From positions 682,001 through 746,000 of the forward strand of contig OY970201.1 of the NCBI GenBank assembly GCA_963708245.1: a DNA stretch of 64,000 nucleotides. Direction: 5' to 3'. Positions within the stretch are counted from its first letter, which is position 1; every line of letters starts with the position of its first letter. Of this stretch, positions 53,080 through 61,451 are shown piece by piece. This DNA comes from CAVYXK01 sp963708245. Lineage in GTDB: Bacteria > Pseudomonadota > Alphaproteobacteria > Acetobacterales > Acetobacteraceae. The position numbers and the translations under genes are program-made. The notes under the pieces were generated by a model. It saw nothing but the letters and a program-made list of their open reading frames with translations, searched no databases and had not been told where the DNA came from.

Positions 53080-53451
53080 TCAGTCCGCCGCGCGAGCGCC
53101 CAATGGCCTGGTCCTCGCCGTCTTTTTTTGGGCGCCCGCACTGTGCTGATGGGCCCGCACGATGGTGCTGTCGATCATCGCGTATTCGTTGTCGGCATCG
53201 ACGGCAAGATGCTGAAACACTCGCTTCCAGACGCCGGATTTCGCCCAGCGACTGAAGCGCCGGTGGGTGTTCTTCCAGTCGCCGAAGCGTTCCGGCAGAT
53301 CGCGCCAGGGAATGCCGGCCCGGTAGCGGTAGAGCACCGCTTCAACGAACCGGCGGTTGTCCGCCGCGGTCACGCCGACCGAACCCTTGCGGCCTGGCAA
53401 AAGGTCCTTGATCCGGTCCCACTGGTCGTCGCGAAGTCCGTAGCGGCGCAT
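53080..53451 (-). CDS. IS5-family transposase, first frame (orfA)
   Basis: 123 residues. MRRYGLRDDQWDRIKDLLPG and AVLYRYRAGIPWRDLPERFG with the first catalytic Asp in YAMIDSTIVRAHQHSAGAQKK are typical of IS427-group orfA. Near its 3' end a run of seven A residues (plus-strand T 53123-53129) allows the ribosome to shift into orfB. Confidence 0.92.
   Translation of the reverse strand: MRRYGLRDDQWDRIKDLLPGRKGSVGVTAADNRRFVEAVLYRYRAGIPWRDLPERFGDWKNTHRRFSRWAKSGVWKRVFQHLAVDADNEYAMIDSTIVRAHQHSAGAQKKTARTRPLGARAAD
53123..53129 (-). promoter_or_regulatory. A7 slippery run for programmed frameshift in the IS5-family transposase
   Basis: Seven consecutive A on the coding strand where the orfA frame passes into the orfB frame. 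In IS427-type elements this yields the fused transposase. Confidence 0.75.
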
Positions 53452-53612
53452 CGGTCAGCTCCTGCAAAGCTGACCGTCTACGAATCGAAGAATGCGTCGC
53501 GCCGGAATCGGCTATCTCGCCATCTCCTGCTGATTACCGAACGGTGTTGCAATCCGGACTCACCAAGCCCGCTCTAACTGGCGAACCACTGGTCGGGATT
53601 TGACGACAGGCC

Positions 53613-55367
53613 CTAATAGAGCGGTTGCGCATCCAGGTCGAAATACACCCAGTACGGCCAGAAGGGCGGGATCGTGTGCAGCGGTTGCAGGAAGCGCGTG
53701 TGGCGCTCGGGAACGCCATTCAGCAAACGGAACCGCGGACCAGGACCGTCGCATACCAAATAGCGGGATAGGTCATCGTTGCGCGGCATTGCGAACGGTC
53801 GCCGGCAGCACGCTTCGTCCTGCGCGAGCACCACTGGGCCGAACATGACCGCGACGCGGTCCGGATGCTGGCGATCAACCGGCACCATCCTGATCGCCAT
53901 TGGAATGCGAATCCCGATGCGGTCGCCGGGCTGGAATTCGCGATCGATGACCGCCCATTCGCCAGGCGCTGCGCGCAGCGGCAGAGGTGCTCCGTTGAGT
54001 TCAGTGGAAGCACCCTGCGACCATCCTGGCACGCGGAATCGAAGCGCCATCGATATCGGTCGATGGCTGTCGAAGATCAGTGTTGTCGTGTCGGTCTCGG
54101 GGTAGTCGGTCTGCTGGCGGAAGCATACTGCCTGGCCCTGGTGCGACCAACGGACCTCCGACGGCACGAAGAGATTAACTGCAAGCCCGGCCTCGTCGCG
54201 AAAGTAGATGATGTTATGATAGTCTGCGACGGTCTGCAGATACGTGCCGGAGCAGCATGGCCATTCGTGCCAATAGTGCTGCTTGATGCCGCTCGAAATC
54301 CGGTAGTCGCCGTAGTAGAAGGTTTTGCCGTCAGGCTCTGTGGGCAAGGCGGCGCCGATGGCGTTGTAGAGCATCGTCTCGATCCAGTCGCCGAACCGCG
54401 CCTCGCCGGTGAAGCCGATCAGATAACGGCATAGCTTGGTGGCGGCCCACGTGCCGCAGGGAATCTCGGCGTGCCCGGCGTACAGTTCGAGCGATCGGCC
54501 GAGGCTGCCATCCGGCGGCATCAGCCGCTCATCCGGCCCGAAGCCACCGGTCGCGTAGCATTGGGTGCGCAGAAAGAAATCATACGCGTTGATGCATAGC
54601 CGGAGATAGCGTTGATCGCCGGTCACCGCATATGCCAAGGCGGCGCTGCTGAAGGTATTGAGGTGGCTATACGCGTGCACCGGCAGCAGAACCGCCGGCT
54701 CCGAGGTTTCCGCGAACTGCTGCCAGAAATGATCGTAGCGCCATATATCGGCAAATTCGCGGAACCGGGTATCGCCGGTGGCGAGGTAGGCGCGATAGAG
54801 GTTCTCCGGCAACGTGTACCACTCCGACGTGCCGCCGGGACCGACGGCCTGGAAATCATGCCCATCGGCCGGACGGCGGCTGCGGTCGAAAGTTCGCGCG
54901 GCCCATCCGGTCGTTTCCGACAGAATTTCCAGCGCGGCATCGACGCCGGCATAGGCGTGCAGATCGACCAGGCCGCACACCAGCTTCTCCCAATCATAGG
55001 GCCGCATGCGGACATCACCGTCCCGCCCGATCGTTTCCCGCCAGCCATCGAAAAGAGCCAACACCTTGTCGCGGAGACTGGCCTCGCCAGTAGCGCGGCC
55101 CATGCGTACCAGCCCGCTCAACAACTGACCGAAAATGACGCTGCTGGTATTGCTGCACCAGCCACGCAAGCCGTTGCCAGGCGCCGCAAGCCCGGCAGCA
55201 CGCCGGAAGCCATGCAAAATATCGTCGTTCGGGATCGTGCCATACACCACTTGCGCACGCTCAACCTGGTCGAGGAAACGGCTCGGCTGCAACCGAACGC
55301 CATCATAGTCGAACGGCATCAGCACCGTCCGTCCCATCAATTCCTGCGGCATGGTTTGCTCCGTCAT
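53613..55367 (-). CDS. GH127-type glycoside hydrolase (beta-L-arabinofuranosidase-like)
   Basis: 584 residues. An N-terminal (alpha/alpha)6 barrel (about 20-400) is followed by beta-domains, as in GH127. Key segments are GRSLELYAGHAEIPCGTWAA and HYWHEWPCCSGTYLQ, where the CC pair matches the Cys nucleophile/zinc site of HypBA1. The upstream Glu-Cys appears as EIPC instead of the ETC spacing I recall. It probably releases L-arabinofuranose or a related sugar in the cytosol (no signal peptide). Its ATG overlaps the stop of a dppF-like fragment. Its stop codon TAG is completed by the first base of the IS5 element, so the C-terminus may be clipped. Confidence 0.82.
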   Translation of the reverse strand: MTEQTMPQELMGRTVLMPFDYDGVRLQPSRFLDQVERAQVVYGTIPNDDILHGFRRAAGLAAPGNGLRGWCSNTSSVIFGQLLSGLVRMGRATGEASLRDKVLALFDGWRETIGRDGDVRMRPYDWEKLVCGLVDLHAYAGVDAALEILSETTGWAARTFDRSRRPADGHDFQAVGPGGTSEWYTLPENLYRAYLATGDTRFREFADIWRYDHFWQQFAETSEPAVLLPVHAYSHLNTFSSAALAYAVTGDQRYLRLCINAYDFFLRTQCYATGGFGPDERLMPPDGSLGRSLELYAGHAEIPCGTWAATKLCRYLIGFTGEARFGDWIETMLYNAIGAALPTEPDGKTFYYGDYRISSGIKQHYWHEWPCCSGTYLQTVADYHNIIYFRDEAGLAVNLFVPSEVRWSHQGQAVCFRQQTDYPETDTTTLIFDSHRPISMALRFRVPGWSQGASTELNGAPLPLRAAPGEWAVIDREFQPGDRIGIRIPMAIRMVPVDRQHPDRVAVMFGPVVLAQDEACCRRPFAMPRNDDLSRYLVCDGPGPRFRLLNGVPERHTRFLQPLHTIPPFWPYWVYFDLDAQPLY

Positions 55368-55529
55368 CGTAAATGCATGCCGAGTTGCTCGGCGTGATGG
55401 CACGCGACCTCCGCGCCATCCACCACCCGCAACAACGGGCGCTGTTCGCGGCAAATCTCAGTCGCATGCGGACAGCGCGTGTGGTACGCGCGTCCGGCAG
55501 GCAGCACCGGCGGCGGAGGCTCGGGCATT
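55364..55529 (-). pseudogene. 3'-end fragment of an oligopeptide/dipeptide ABC ATPase gene (second dppF-like copy)
   Basis: Reads AGRAYHTRCPHATEICREQR, then LRVVDGAEVACHHAEQLG and a stop, the oligo_HPY C-terminal cap of DppF/OppF. It parallels the C-terminus of the intact gene at 61430-62374 (AYHTRCPHATEICREQRPKL) at both protein and DNA level (about 14 mismatches in the first ~108 aligned bases, counted by eye). The stop overlaps the GH127 ATG (ATGA), showing former translational coupling. Everything upstream is missing. Confidence 0.88.
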
Positions 55530-55726
55530 GCAGTAAGTCCACCACATTCACGCTAATCTAGCGCAAGCATGCGCGCGGGCATGCACCCTATCAACGTGGT
55601 CCCACAATTACGGATGAACCGGCCCTGACGGGCGTCGTCGCTAGCAGCCGTCCCGACAGCAGGAGAACGGGGTGTCTGACCGCCCGAGTTACGTCAGCTT
55701 ATCCAACGTACCGCAGGAGAAAATAC

Positions 55727-57370
55727 ATGACCCCTGCCACCAAGACTCAGTCCGTTGATGGCCTGCACGGCGCCGCCTTGCTGGACGATCCCGAGTACAA
55801 CAAGGGCACGGCTTTCAGTTCAGAAGAACGCCACCGATACGGGCTCGAGGGTTTGCTGCCGCATGCGATAGAGAGCCTCGACCGGCAGGTCGAGCGCGTG
55901 ATGCAGCACCTCGACGCGAAGCCAACCGACCTCGAGCGTTACATCTATCTAATCGGCCTGTCGGACCGGAACGAGACGCTGTTCTATCGCGCCGTGATGT
56001 CTGACCCGGCGCGCTTCATCCCGATCCTCTATGACCCGACCGTCGCCGATGCCTGCCTTACGTTCGGCCACATCTACCGGCGCGCCCGCGGCATGTACAT
56101 CACGCGCGAGATGAAGGGCCGCATCGCCGAGGTGCTGCGCAACTGGCCCGAGCGGAACGTGCGCTTCATCTGCGTCTCCACCGGCGGACGCATCCTGGGT
56201 CTCGGCGACATCGGAGCCAACGGCATGGGCATTCCGATCGGCAAGCTGCAGCTCTACACCGCGTGCGCAGCGGTGCCACCCCACTGCCTGCTCCCTGTGC
56301 TGCTCGACATCGGCACGACCAATGACGCGCTTCGCGCCGATCCGCTTTATCTCGGCCTGCGCGAGAAGCCCCCGTCCGAGCGGGTGCTGGACGAGCTCGT
56401 CGAGGAATTCGTCGAGGCAGTGCAGCAGGTCTTTCCCGGCTGCTGCATCCACTTCGAGGACTGGAAGGGCACCGACGCGATCCGGATGCTCAAGCGCTAT
56501 ACCGACAAGGTGCTCTGCTACAACGACGACATCCAAGGCACGGCCAGCGTCGCGCTCGCGGGCTTGACGACGGCGCTGCAGATCATCGCTGCGCCACTAA
56601 CCGAGCAGCGCATCCTGTTCCTGGGCGCCGGCTCCGCCGGAATCGGCATCGCCAACCTGATCGTATCCGCAATGCAGATGAAGGGCCTCTCGCAGGATGC
56701 CGCCCGGAGCCGCATCTCGATGTTCGACATCGACGGGCTGCTGGAGCCATCGCGCGCCGACCTGTCCGAAGCGCAGAAGGTCTACGCGCACAAGGCGGCG
56801 CCATCGAAGGACCTTGTTCAGACCATCGAGACCTTGAAGCCGACCATACTGATCGGCGTCAGCACCAAGGGCGGTGCCTTCACCCAGCAGGTCGTCGAGG
56901 CGATGAGCCAGCTCAACGAGCGGCCGATCATCTTTGCGCTCTCGAATCCCACCGACAAGGCCGAGTGCTCGGCTGAGCAGGCTTACACCTGGTCGAACGG
57001 TAAGGCCCTCTATGCGGCGGGCGTGCAGTTCCCCGACGTGACGGTGGGCGGCAGAACCTTCCACCCCGGCCAGGCGAACAATTTCTACATCTTCCCGGCG
57101 ATCGGACTGGCGACGTACGTGGCGCGGCCGCGGCGTATCACCGACGCATGCTTCATCGCCGCGGCCGAGGCTTCCGCCGATCAGATCGGCCCCGATCTGC
57201 GTGCGAAGGGCATGCTGTTTCCCGGTCAGGCCAACATCCTGGAAACGGAGGTCACGACGGCGACCCGCGTCGCCGAGTTCATGTTCGACAACGGCCTGGC
57301 GCAAGTAAAGCGGCCGGACGACATCCGCGCCTGGATCGAAGGCCAGCTCTACAAGCCGCAATACAACTGA
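55727..57370 (+). CDS. maeA: NAD-dependent malic enzyme
   Basis: 547 residues. The malic N-terminal domain has YIYLIGLSDRNETLFYRAVM and RNVRFICVSTGGRILGLGDI; catalytic Lys/Asp regions are IPIGKLQLYTA and FEDWKG; NAD site LFLGAGSAGIGIANLI; then CYNDDIQGTA, the malic enzyme signature, and ALSNPTDKAECSAEQAYTWS. It oxidatively decarboxylates malate to pyruvate. CAGGAGAAAATAC precedes the ATG. First gene of a four-gene string with an AspT-type antiporter and fumarase. Confidence 0.94.
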   Translation: MTPATKTQSVDGLHGAALLDDPEYNKGTAFSSEERHRYGLEGLLPHAIESLDRQVERVMQHLDAKPTDLERYIYLIGLSDRNETLFYRAVMSDPARFIPILYDPTVADACLTFGHIYRRARGMYITREMKGRIAEVLRNWPERNVRFICVSTGGRILGLGDIGANGMGIPIGKLQLYTACAAVPPHCLLPVLLDIGTTNDALRADPLYLGLREKPPSERVLDELVEEFVEAVQQVFPGCCIHFEDWKGTDAIRMLKRYTDKVLCYNDDIQGTASVALAGLTTALQIIAAPLTEQRILFLGAGSAGIGIANLIVSAMQMKGLSQDAARSRISMFDIDGLLEPSRADLSEAQKVYAHKAAPSKDLVQTIETLKPTILIGVSTKGGAFTQQVVEAMSQLNERPIIFALSNPTDKAECSAEQAYTWSNGKALYAAGVQFPDVTVGGRTFHPGQANNFYIFPAIGLATYVARPRRITDACFIAAAEASADQIGPDLRAKGMLFPGQANILETEVTTATRVAEFMFDNGLAQVKRPDDIRAWIEGQLYKPQYN

Positions 57371-57390
57371 TCGCCAATCGAGACTCTGTG

Positions 57391-57420
57391 GGCGATCCGC
57401 ACCGGCCGGTGCGGATCGCC
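57391..57420 (+). promoter_or_regulatory. 30-bp perfect palindrome upstream of the aspT-type gene
   Basis: Two 15-base arms, GGCGATCCGCACCGG and its exact complement, with no spacer, lie in the malic enzyme-antiporter gap. The palindrome ends immediately before GGAGG, the ribosome-binding site of the next gene. As RNA it forms a very stable hairpin; as DNA it could be an operator. Confidence 0.75.
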
Positions 57421-57430
57421 GGAGGGCCCC

Positions 57431-59113
57431 ATGCATACGATCGTTGCAACCTTGGGCGACTATCCCCAGATCGTTTTGTTCCTGACCCTCGCCATCGGCG
57501 CCTGGTTCGGCCGCCTCAAGTTCGGCTCGTTCAGTCTGGGTGCCGTTACCAGCACACTGATCGCCGGCCTCATTATCGGACAGCTGAACATCCATATAGC
57601 GCCGATCGTCGAGAGCACCTTCTTCGCGCTGTTTCTCTTTGCCGTCGGCTACAGCGCGGGACCGGTGTTCTTCCGTGCTCTCAAGAAGGACGGTCTACCA
57701 CAGGTCCTCTTTACCGTGATTGTTTGCTTTTCCGGATTGCTTACGGCGTACACGCTCGCCAAAGTGCTCGGCTACGACCCGGGCTTGACGGCCGGACTGC
57801 TGGCCGGTGGCTATACTAATTCAGGCACGCTCGGCGTTGCGGCATCCAATATGAAAGTGCTGGGCCTCGGCGCCCAACAGTCGGCGCATCTGGCAAGCCT
57901 CGCCGCCGTCAGTTACGCCGTGACCTATCCTTTCGGCGCCGCGGGCTCCGCCTGGTTTCTGTCCTCGCTTGCGCCCAAATTGCTGGGGATCGATCTTCCG
58001 ACGGCGTGCAGGGCCTTCGAAGCCAAGATGGGTGGCGGCAAAACGGACTCCGCGGTCGGCTCTGCCTATCGCCCGCTTATCACGCGCACTTTCCGCGTGG
58101 AGAACGACGACCTCGTCGGCCGGACACCGCGGGAACTGAACGGCACACTGAAAGACGTGTTCATTACGCGCCACCGGGAGGGTGCCCAACTCCTCGGGCC
58201 AGGCGCCGACGCTGTCATTGAAAGAGGTGCCACCCTCGCGATCGCGGGTTCTCCTGAGGGCCTCCGCGCTGTGGCGAAAGAGGTCGGTCCCGAGGTCGAC
58301 GATACCGAGCTGCTGGCATACCCGACCGAGGACCTCGATATCGTCGTAACCAACAAGGAAGCCACGAACCGGACAGTCGAAGAACTCGAGCATGACGAAC
58401 TGGCCAAATATGGCCGTCCCATCTTCCTGCACCGTCTGGTGCGCGCGGGCCGCGACCTCGCCCCGACACCGGATCTGGAGATCAAGCGCTGGGATGTTCT
58501 AACGGTGCATGGATCGCAAGAACATGTCGAGCAGCTCGCCAGCGCCCTTGGCTATGCCGACCGCGTCACTTCGAGGTCCGACGTCGCATTCGTAGGCGCC
58601 GGAATCGTTATCGGCAGTCTCGTCGGCACCCTGACCATGACCGTGGGCGGAATTCCGTTGAGCCTCAGCCCGGATGTCGGAACCCTCGTGGCAGGCCTCG
58701 TCTTCGGCTATCTCCGTTCCCTCTACCGCACTTTCGGCCGCATTCCGGAGCCGGCGGTCTGGGTGTTCAACAATGTCGGGCTTGCCGGCTTTATCGCCGT
58801 GGTCGGCCTCAATGCGGCCCCCGGCCTAATTTCGGGCCTGGAGGCATACGGCATCAGCCTCTTCCTTGCCGGCATCGTCGTCACCATGGTGCCGCTGATC
58901 GTTGCCGTGCTCCTGGGTCGATATGTGTTCAAGTTCCATCCGGGCATCCTGTTCGGTGCCTGCGCTGGCGCCCGCTCGACGAGCCCGTCCCTTGGCGCGG
59001 TGCAGGAAGCGGCGCGCAGCGCGATTCCGGTGATCGGCTATACCGTGCCCTACGCGGTGAGCAGGATCGTCCTCGCGGTCTTCGGGATCGTGATTCTGAT
59101 TCTCATGAGATGA
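57431..59113 (+). CDS. Aspartate:alanine exchanger-family transporter (AspT/YidE type)
   Basis: 560 residues: five to six spans (1-190), two cytosolic TrkA-C/RCK_C domains (about 215-370), then five to six spans, the AAE family plan. TAGLLAGGYTNSGTLGVAAS and CAGARSTSPSLGAVQEAARS are the paired membrane repeats. AspT itself exchanges aspartate and alanine; here, between malic enzyme and fumarase, C4-dicarboxylate transport (e.g. succinate/fumarate) is as likely. Inner membrane. Confidence 0.88.
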   Translation: MHTIVATLGDYPQIVLFLTLAIGAWFGRLKFGSFSLGAVTSTLIAGLIIGQLNIHIAPIVESTFFALFLFAVGYSAGPVFFRALKKDGLPQVLFTVIVCFSGLLTAYTLAKVLGYDPGLTAGLLAGGYTNSGTLGVAASNMKVLGLGAQQSAHLASLAAVSYAVTYPFGAAGSAWFLSSLAPKLLGIDLPTACRAFEAKMGGGKTDSAVGSAYRPLITRTFRVENDDLVGRTPRELNGTLKDVFITRHREGAQLLGPGADAVIERGATLAIAGSPEGLRAVAKEVGPEVDDTELLAYPTEDLDIVVTNKEATNRTVEELEHDELAKYGRPIFLHRLVRAGRDLAPTPDLEIKRWDVLTVHGSQEHVEQLASALGYADRVTSRSDVAFVGAGIVIGSLVGTLTMTVGGIPLSLSPDVGTLVAGLVFGYLRSLYRTFGRIPEPAVWVFNNVGLAGFIAVVGLNAAPGLISGLEAYGISLFLAGIVVTMVPLIVAVLLGRYVFKFHPGILFGACAGARSTSPSLGAVQEAARSAIPVIGYTVPYAVSRIVLAVFGIVILILMR

Positions 59114-59168
59114 GCACTGACCTGACCTCGCCGACCGGCGTCATACACGCCGCAATACTGATCGCGCT

Positions 59169-59202
59169 GTCCCCGGGCGGTCATAACCGGCCGTCCGGGG
59201 AC
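59169..59202 (+). promoter_or_regulatory. Two-tier hairpin between antiporter and fumarase genes
   Basis: GTCCCCGG (59169-59176) pairs perfectly with CCGGGGAC (59195-59202); inside it CGGT/ACCG form a second short stem. It lies 33 bp before the fumC ATG. It could be an RNA-processing or attenuation element. Confidence 0.6.
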
Positions 59203-59235
59203 GCAGCCCTTTGCCCGATGGAAGGAGCCGACGCT

Positions 59236-60690
59236 ATGAGCGACGCAACACACCCCACCTTGCGTGACGTCCCGATCGGGATCGACGCACATGGCACCCG
59301 CCACGAGACCAACTCGATGGGCGGCATCGACGTGCCGGCCGACCACTATTGGGGAGCGCAAACCCAACGCAGCCTCGTGCATTTCGCGATCGGCAACGAC
59401 CGTATGCCGAAACGCGTCTATCACGCCTATGGCTACGTGAAGAAGGCGGCGGCGCTGGTCAACGAAGCCGCGGGACGGCTCGCGCCGTGGAAGGCGGACG
59501 CGATCGTGCGGGCCGCGGACGAGACCATCGCCGGTAAGCTCGATGAGAATTTCCCGCTGTACGTCTGGCAGACCGGTTCCGGAACCCAGTCCAACATGAA
59601 CGTCAACGAGGTGCTGTCGAACCGCGCCATCCAGTTGCTTGGCGGCAAGATCGGCAGCAAGTCGCCGGTCCACCCGAACGACGACGTCAACATGGGGCAG
59701 TCGTCAAACGACACATTTCCGACCGCCATGCACATCGCGGCAGTGTTGGAGCTGGAGCAGCACCTGCTGCCGCACGCGGAGGCACTGGCAGGTGCGATCG
59801 ACGCGAAGGCGAAGGAGTGGAAGGATGTTGTGAAGATCGGGCGGACCCATCTGCAGGATGCGGTGCCGCTGACGGTTGGGCAGGAATGGTCGGGCTGGGC
59901 ACAGCAGATCCGCGACGCCCTGGCGCGCATCCGCGACTCCGAGAAAGGCCTGTTCGAGCTGGCGGCCGGCGGCACCGCGGTTGGCACCGGGCTGAACGCG
60001 CCGCCAAACTTCAGCCGCGAGATCGCAGCGAAGATCGCTGAGCTGACCGGTTATCCGTTCGTGACCGCGCCCAACAAGTTCACCGCCCAGGGCTCGCTCG
60101 ATGCCATGGTCGCGGCAATGGCGGCGGTGCGCGGGCTCGCGGTTGCGTTGATGAAGATCGCCAACGACATCCGCTGGCTCGCCTCCGGACCGCGCTGCGG
60201 CATCGGGGAACTCATCTTGCCGGCGAACGAACCGGGCTCCTCCATCATGCCGGGCAAAGTCAACCCGACCCAGGAGGAAGCGATGGTCATGGTCTGCATC
60301 CAGGTGATCGGCGAAGACAGTGCCGTAGCGTTTGCCGGCAGTCAGGGCAATTTCGAACTGAACGCGATGCGCCCCATCATCATCAACAACTTTCTCCACT
60401 CCGCCCTTATCCTCGGCGATGCCTGCGAGAAGTTGCGGCATTTTTCGATCGAGGGGACGCGGCTCAATCGTAAGCGCATCGACGAGATGGTCGGCCGTTC
60501 ACTAATGCTGGTGACGGCCCTGAGCCCGGAGATCGGCTACGACAAGGCCTCGGCGATCGCGCACCGGGCGAACGACGAGGACCTGACCCTGAAGGAGGCC
60601 GCGCTCAAGTCCGGCTACATCGACGCGCGGCGGTTCGATGCAATCGTCGACCCGGCTAAGATGGTCGGACACGGCGTCGGCGGAAGCTGA
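59236..60690 (+). CDS. fumC: Fumarate hydratase class II
   Basis: 484 residues. It contains TGSGTQSNMNVNEVLSNRA, HPNDDVNMGQSSNDTFPTAM, IGRTHLQDAVPLTVGQEWSG, and the family signature GSSIMPGKVNPTQEE with the catalytic serine loop. Oxygen-stable, iron-independent fumarase interconverting fumarate and malate. I use the ATG with GGAAGGAGCC upstream, not the frame-open start at 59110. With malic enzyme it would turn fumarate into malate and then pyruvate. A short N-terminal extension (about 25 residues) precedes the usual ETNSMG start. Confidence 0.94.
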   Translation: MSDATHPTLRDVPIGIDAHGTRHETNSMGGIDVPADHYWGAQTQRSLVHFAIGNDRMPKRVYHAYGYVKKAAALVNEAAGRLAPWKADAIVRAADETIAGKLDENFPLYVWQTGSGTQSNMNVNEVLSNRAIQLLGGKIGSKSPVHPNDDVNMGQSSNDTFPTAMHIAAVLELEQHLLPHAEALAGAIDAKAKEWKDVVKIGRTHLQDAVPLTVGQEWSGWAQQIRDALARIRDSEKGLFELAAGGTAVGTGLNAPPNFSREIAAKIAELTGYPFVTAPNKFTAQGSLDAMVAAMAAVRGLAVALMKIANDIRWLASGPRCGIGELILPANEPGSSIMPGKVNPTQEEAMVMVCIQVIGEDSAVAFAGSQGNFELNAMRPIIINNFLHSALILGDACEKLRHFSIEGTRLNRKRIDEMVGRSLMLVTALSPEIGYDKASAIAHRANDEDLTLKEAALKSGYIDARRFDAIVDPAKMVGHGVGGS

Positions 60691-60734
60691 CGCCAGGGCA
60701 CCTGGGCATCACTCGCAGCAGGCTTTGCCAGAAC

Positions 60735-61262
60735 ATGAAGAAGCTCGAAACGCTCTCTCTCTGGGATGTCGCCTATTCCGTGAACATGGCGATCGCGTGC
60801 CTGATCAGCTACTGGATTATAACCTATGTTCTGTCGGGGACTGTCGCTAAGGATGACACCTATCTGGGAGGGATGTGGGCGGCCGTTGCGACGGTGTTCG
60901 TCTTCAGGGACTCCCGCGAACACAGCCTATCGGCGGGAACTGCACGTTTCGTAGCAACGTGCGTAAGCTTCGCGTTATGCCTGCTCTACCTTTCTGTCTT
61001 TCCGTTTTCGCCTGTGGGCATGGCCGTACTGCTCGGCGTCGGCACGGCGGTGATGATGGCGTTGGGCCGCCGTGACGACATTGCCACAACCGGTATAACC
61101 ACCTCCGTCGTGATGGTGGTTGCGGCCATGAGTCCTCAGGACGCATGGCATGAGCCGCTGCTGCGGCTTCTCGATACCGTCGTCGGGATCGCAGTCGGTA
61201 TTGGAGGCAAGTGGATCGGTTCGCTTATGTTTTATAGTTATGTCGGAAAACCGGCACGTTGA
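60735..61262 (+). CDS. FUSC-family (aromatic acid exporter-like) membrane protein
   Basis: 175 residues with about five hydrophobic segments: VNMAIACLISYWIITYVLSG, YLGGMWAAVATVFVFR, TARFVATCVSFALCLLYLSV, VGMAVLLGVGTAVMMALG, GITTSVVMVVAAMSP. LRLLDTVVGIAVGIGGKWIG near the end is the FUSC hallmark. Only one FUSC half, no large cytosolic part. It lies 44 bp after fumC; flanked by short repeats of the fumC end. Confidence 0.85.
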   Translation: MKKLETLSLWDVAYSVNMAIACLISYWIITYVLSGTVAKDDTYLGGMWAAVATVFVFRDSREHSLSAGTARFVATCVSFALCLLYLSVFPFSPVGMAVLLGVGTAVMMALGRRDDIATTGITTSVVMVVAAMSPQDAWHEPLLRLLDTVVGIAVGIGGKWIGSLMFYSYVGKPAR

Positions 61263-61283
61263 TGGCCGACAGCGGGCTCCGGC

Positions 61284-61451
61284 ATGGTGTCGGCGGAAGC
61301 TGAACATCCGATAGCGAGGATCTCGGCATCGCCGGTCGATTCGCGCGTAGTCCAGGCGCTCCTGAGCGTGACTGCCGGATGCACGGACAGCATCAGCTTC
61401 GTCGGCCTCAATGGACAGTTCACCGCCCACTATCTAAGTTCGTCGGCGTGA
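61284..61451 (+). pseudogene. DUF1275 (YoaK-like) N-terminal fragment
   Basis: Codons ~61327-61429 read VVQALLSVTAGCTDSISFVG followed by LNGQFTAH, matching the first membrane segment of DUF1275 proteins (LLSxxAGxxDSIxFxxLxGxFTAHxTGN). The match ends exactly where the dppF 3' end (minus strand) begins, so the gene was cut there. About 45 codons of ~230. Confidence 0.65.

Larger units (their letters stand above)
52682..53615. mobile_element. Complete IS5-family element (IS427-like group)
   Basis: About 930 bp (52684-53613) bounded by a perfect 14-bp inverted repeat GGGCCTGTCGTCAA (52684-52697; complement at 53600-53613), with TA on both sides (52682-52683 and 53614-53615) as the target duplication. 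It carries a two-frame transposase joined by an A7 slippery run. Its right end abuts the GH127 gene at its stop codon. Confidence 0.9.

Noticed and set aside
52694..53451. IS5-family transposase as a pseudogene because of two frames
   Set aside because: The A7 run at the overlap is the normal programmed frameshift of this IS group, and both ends are intact.
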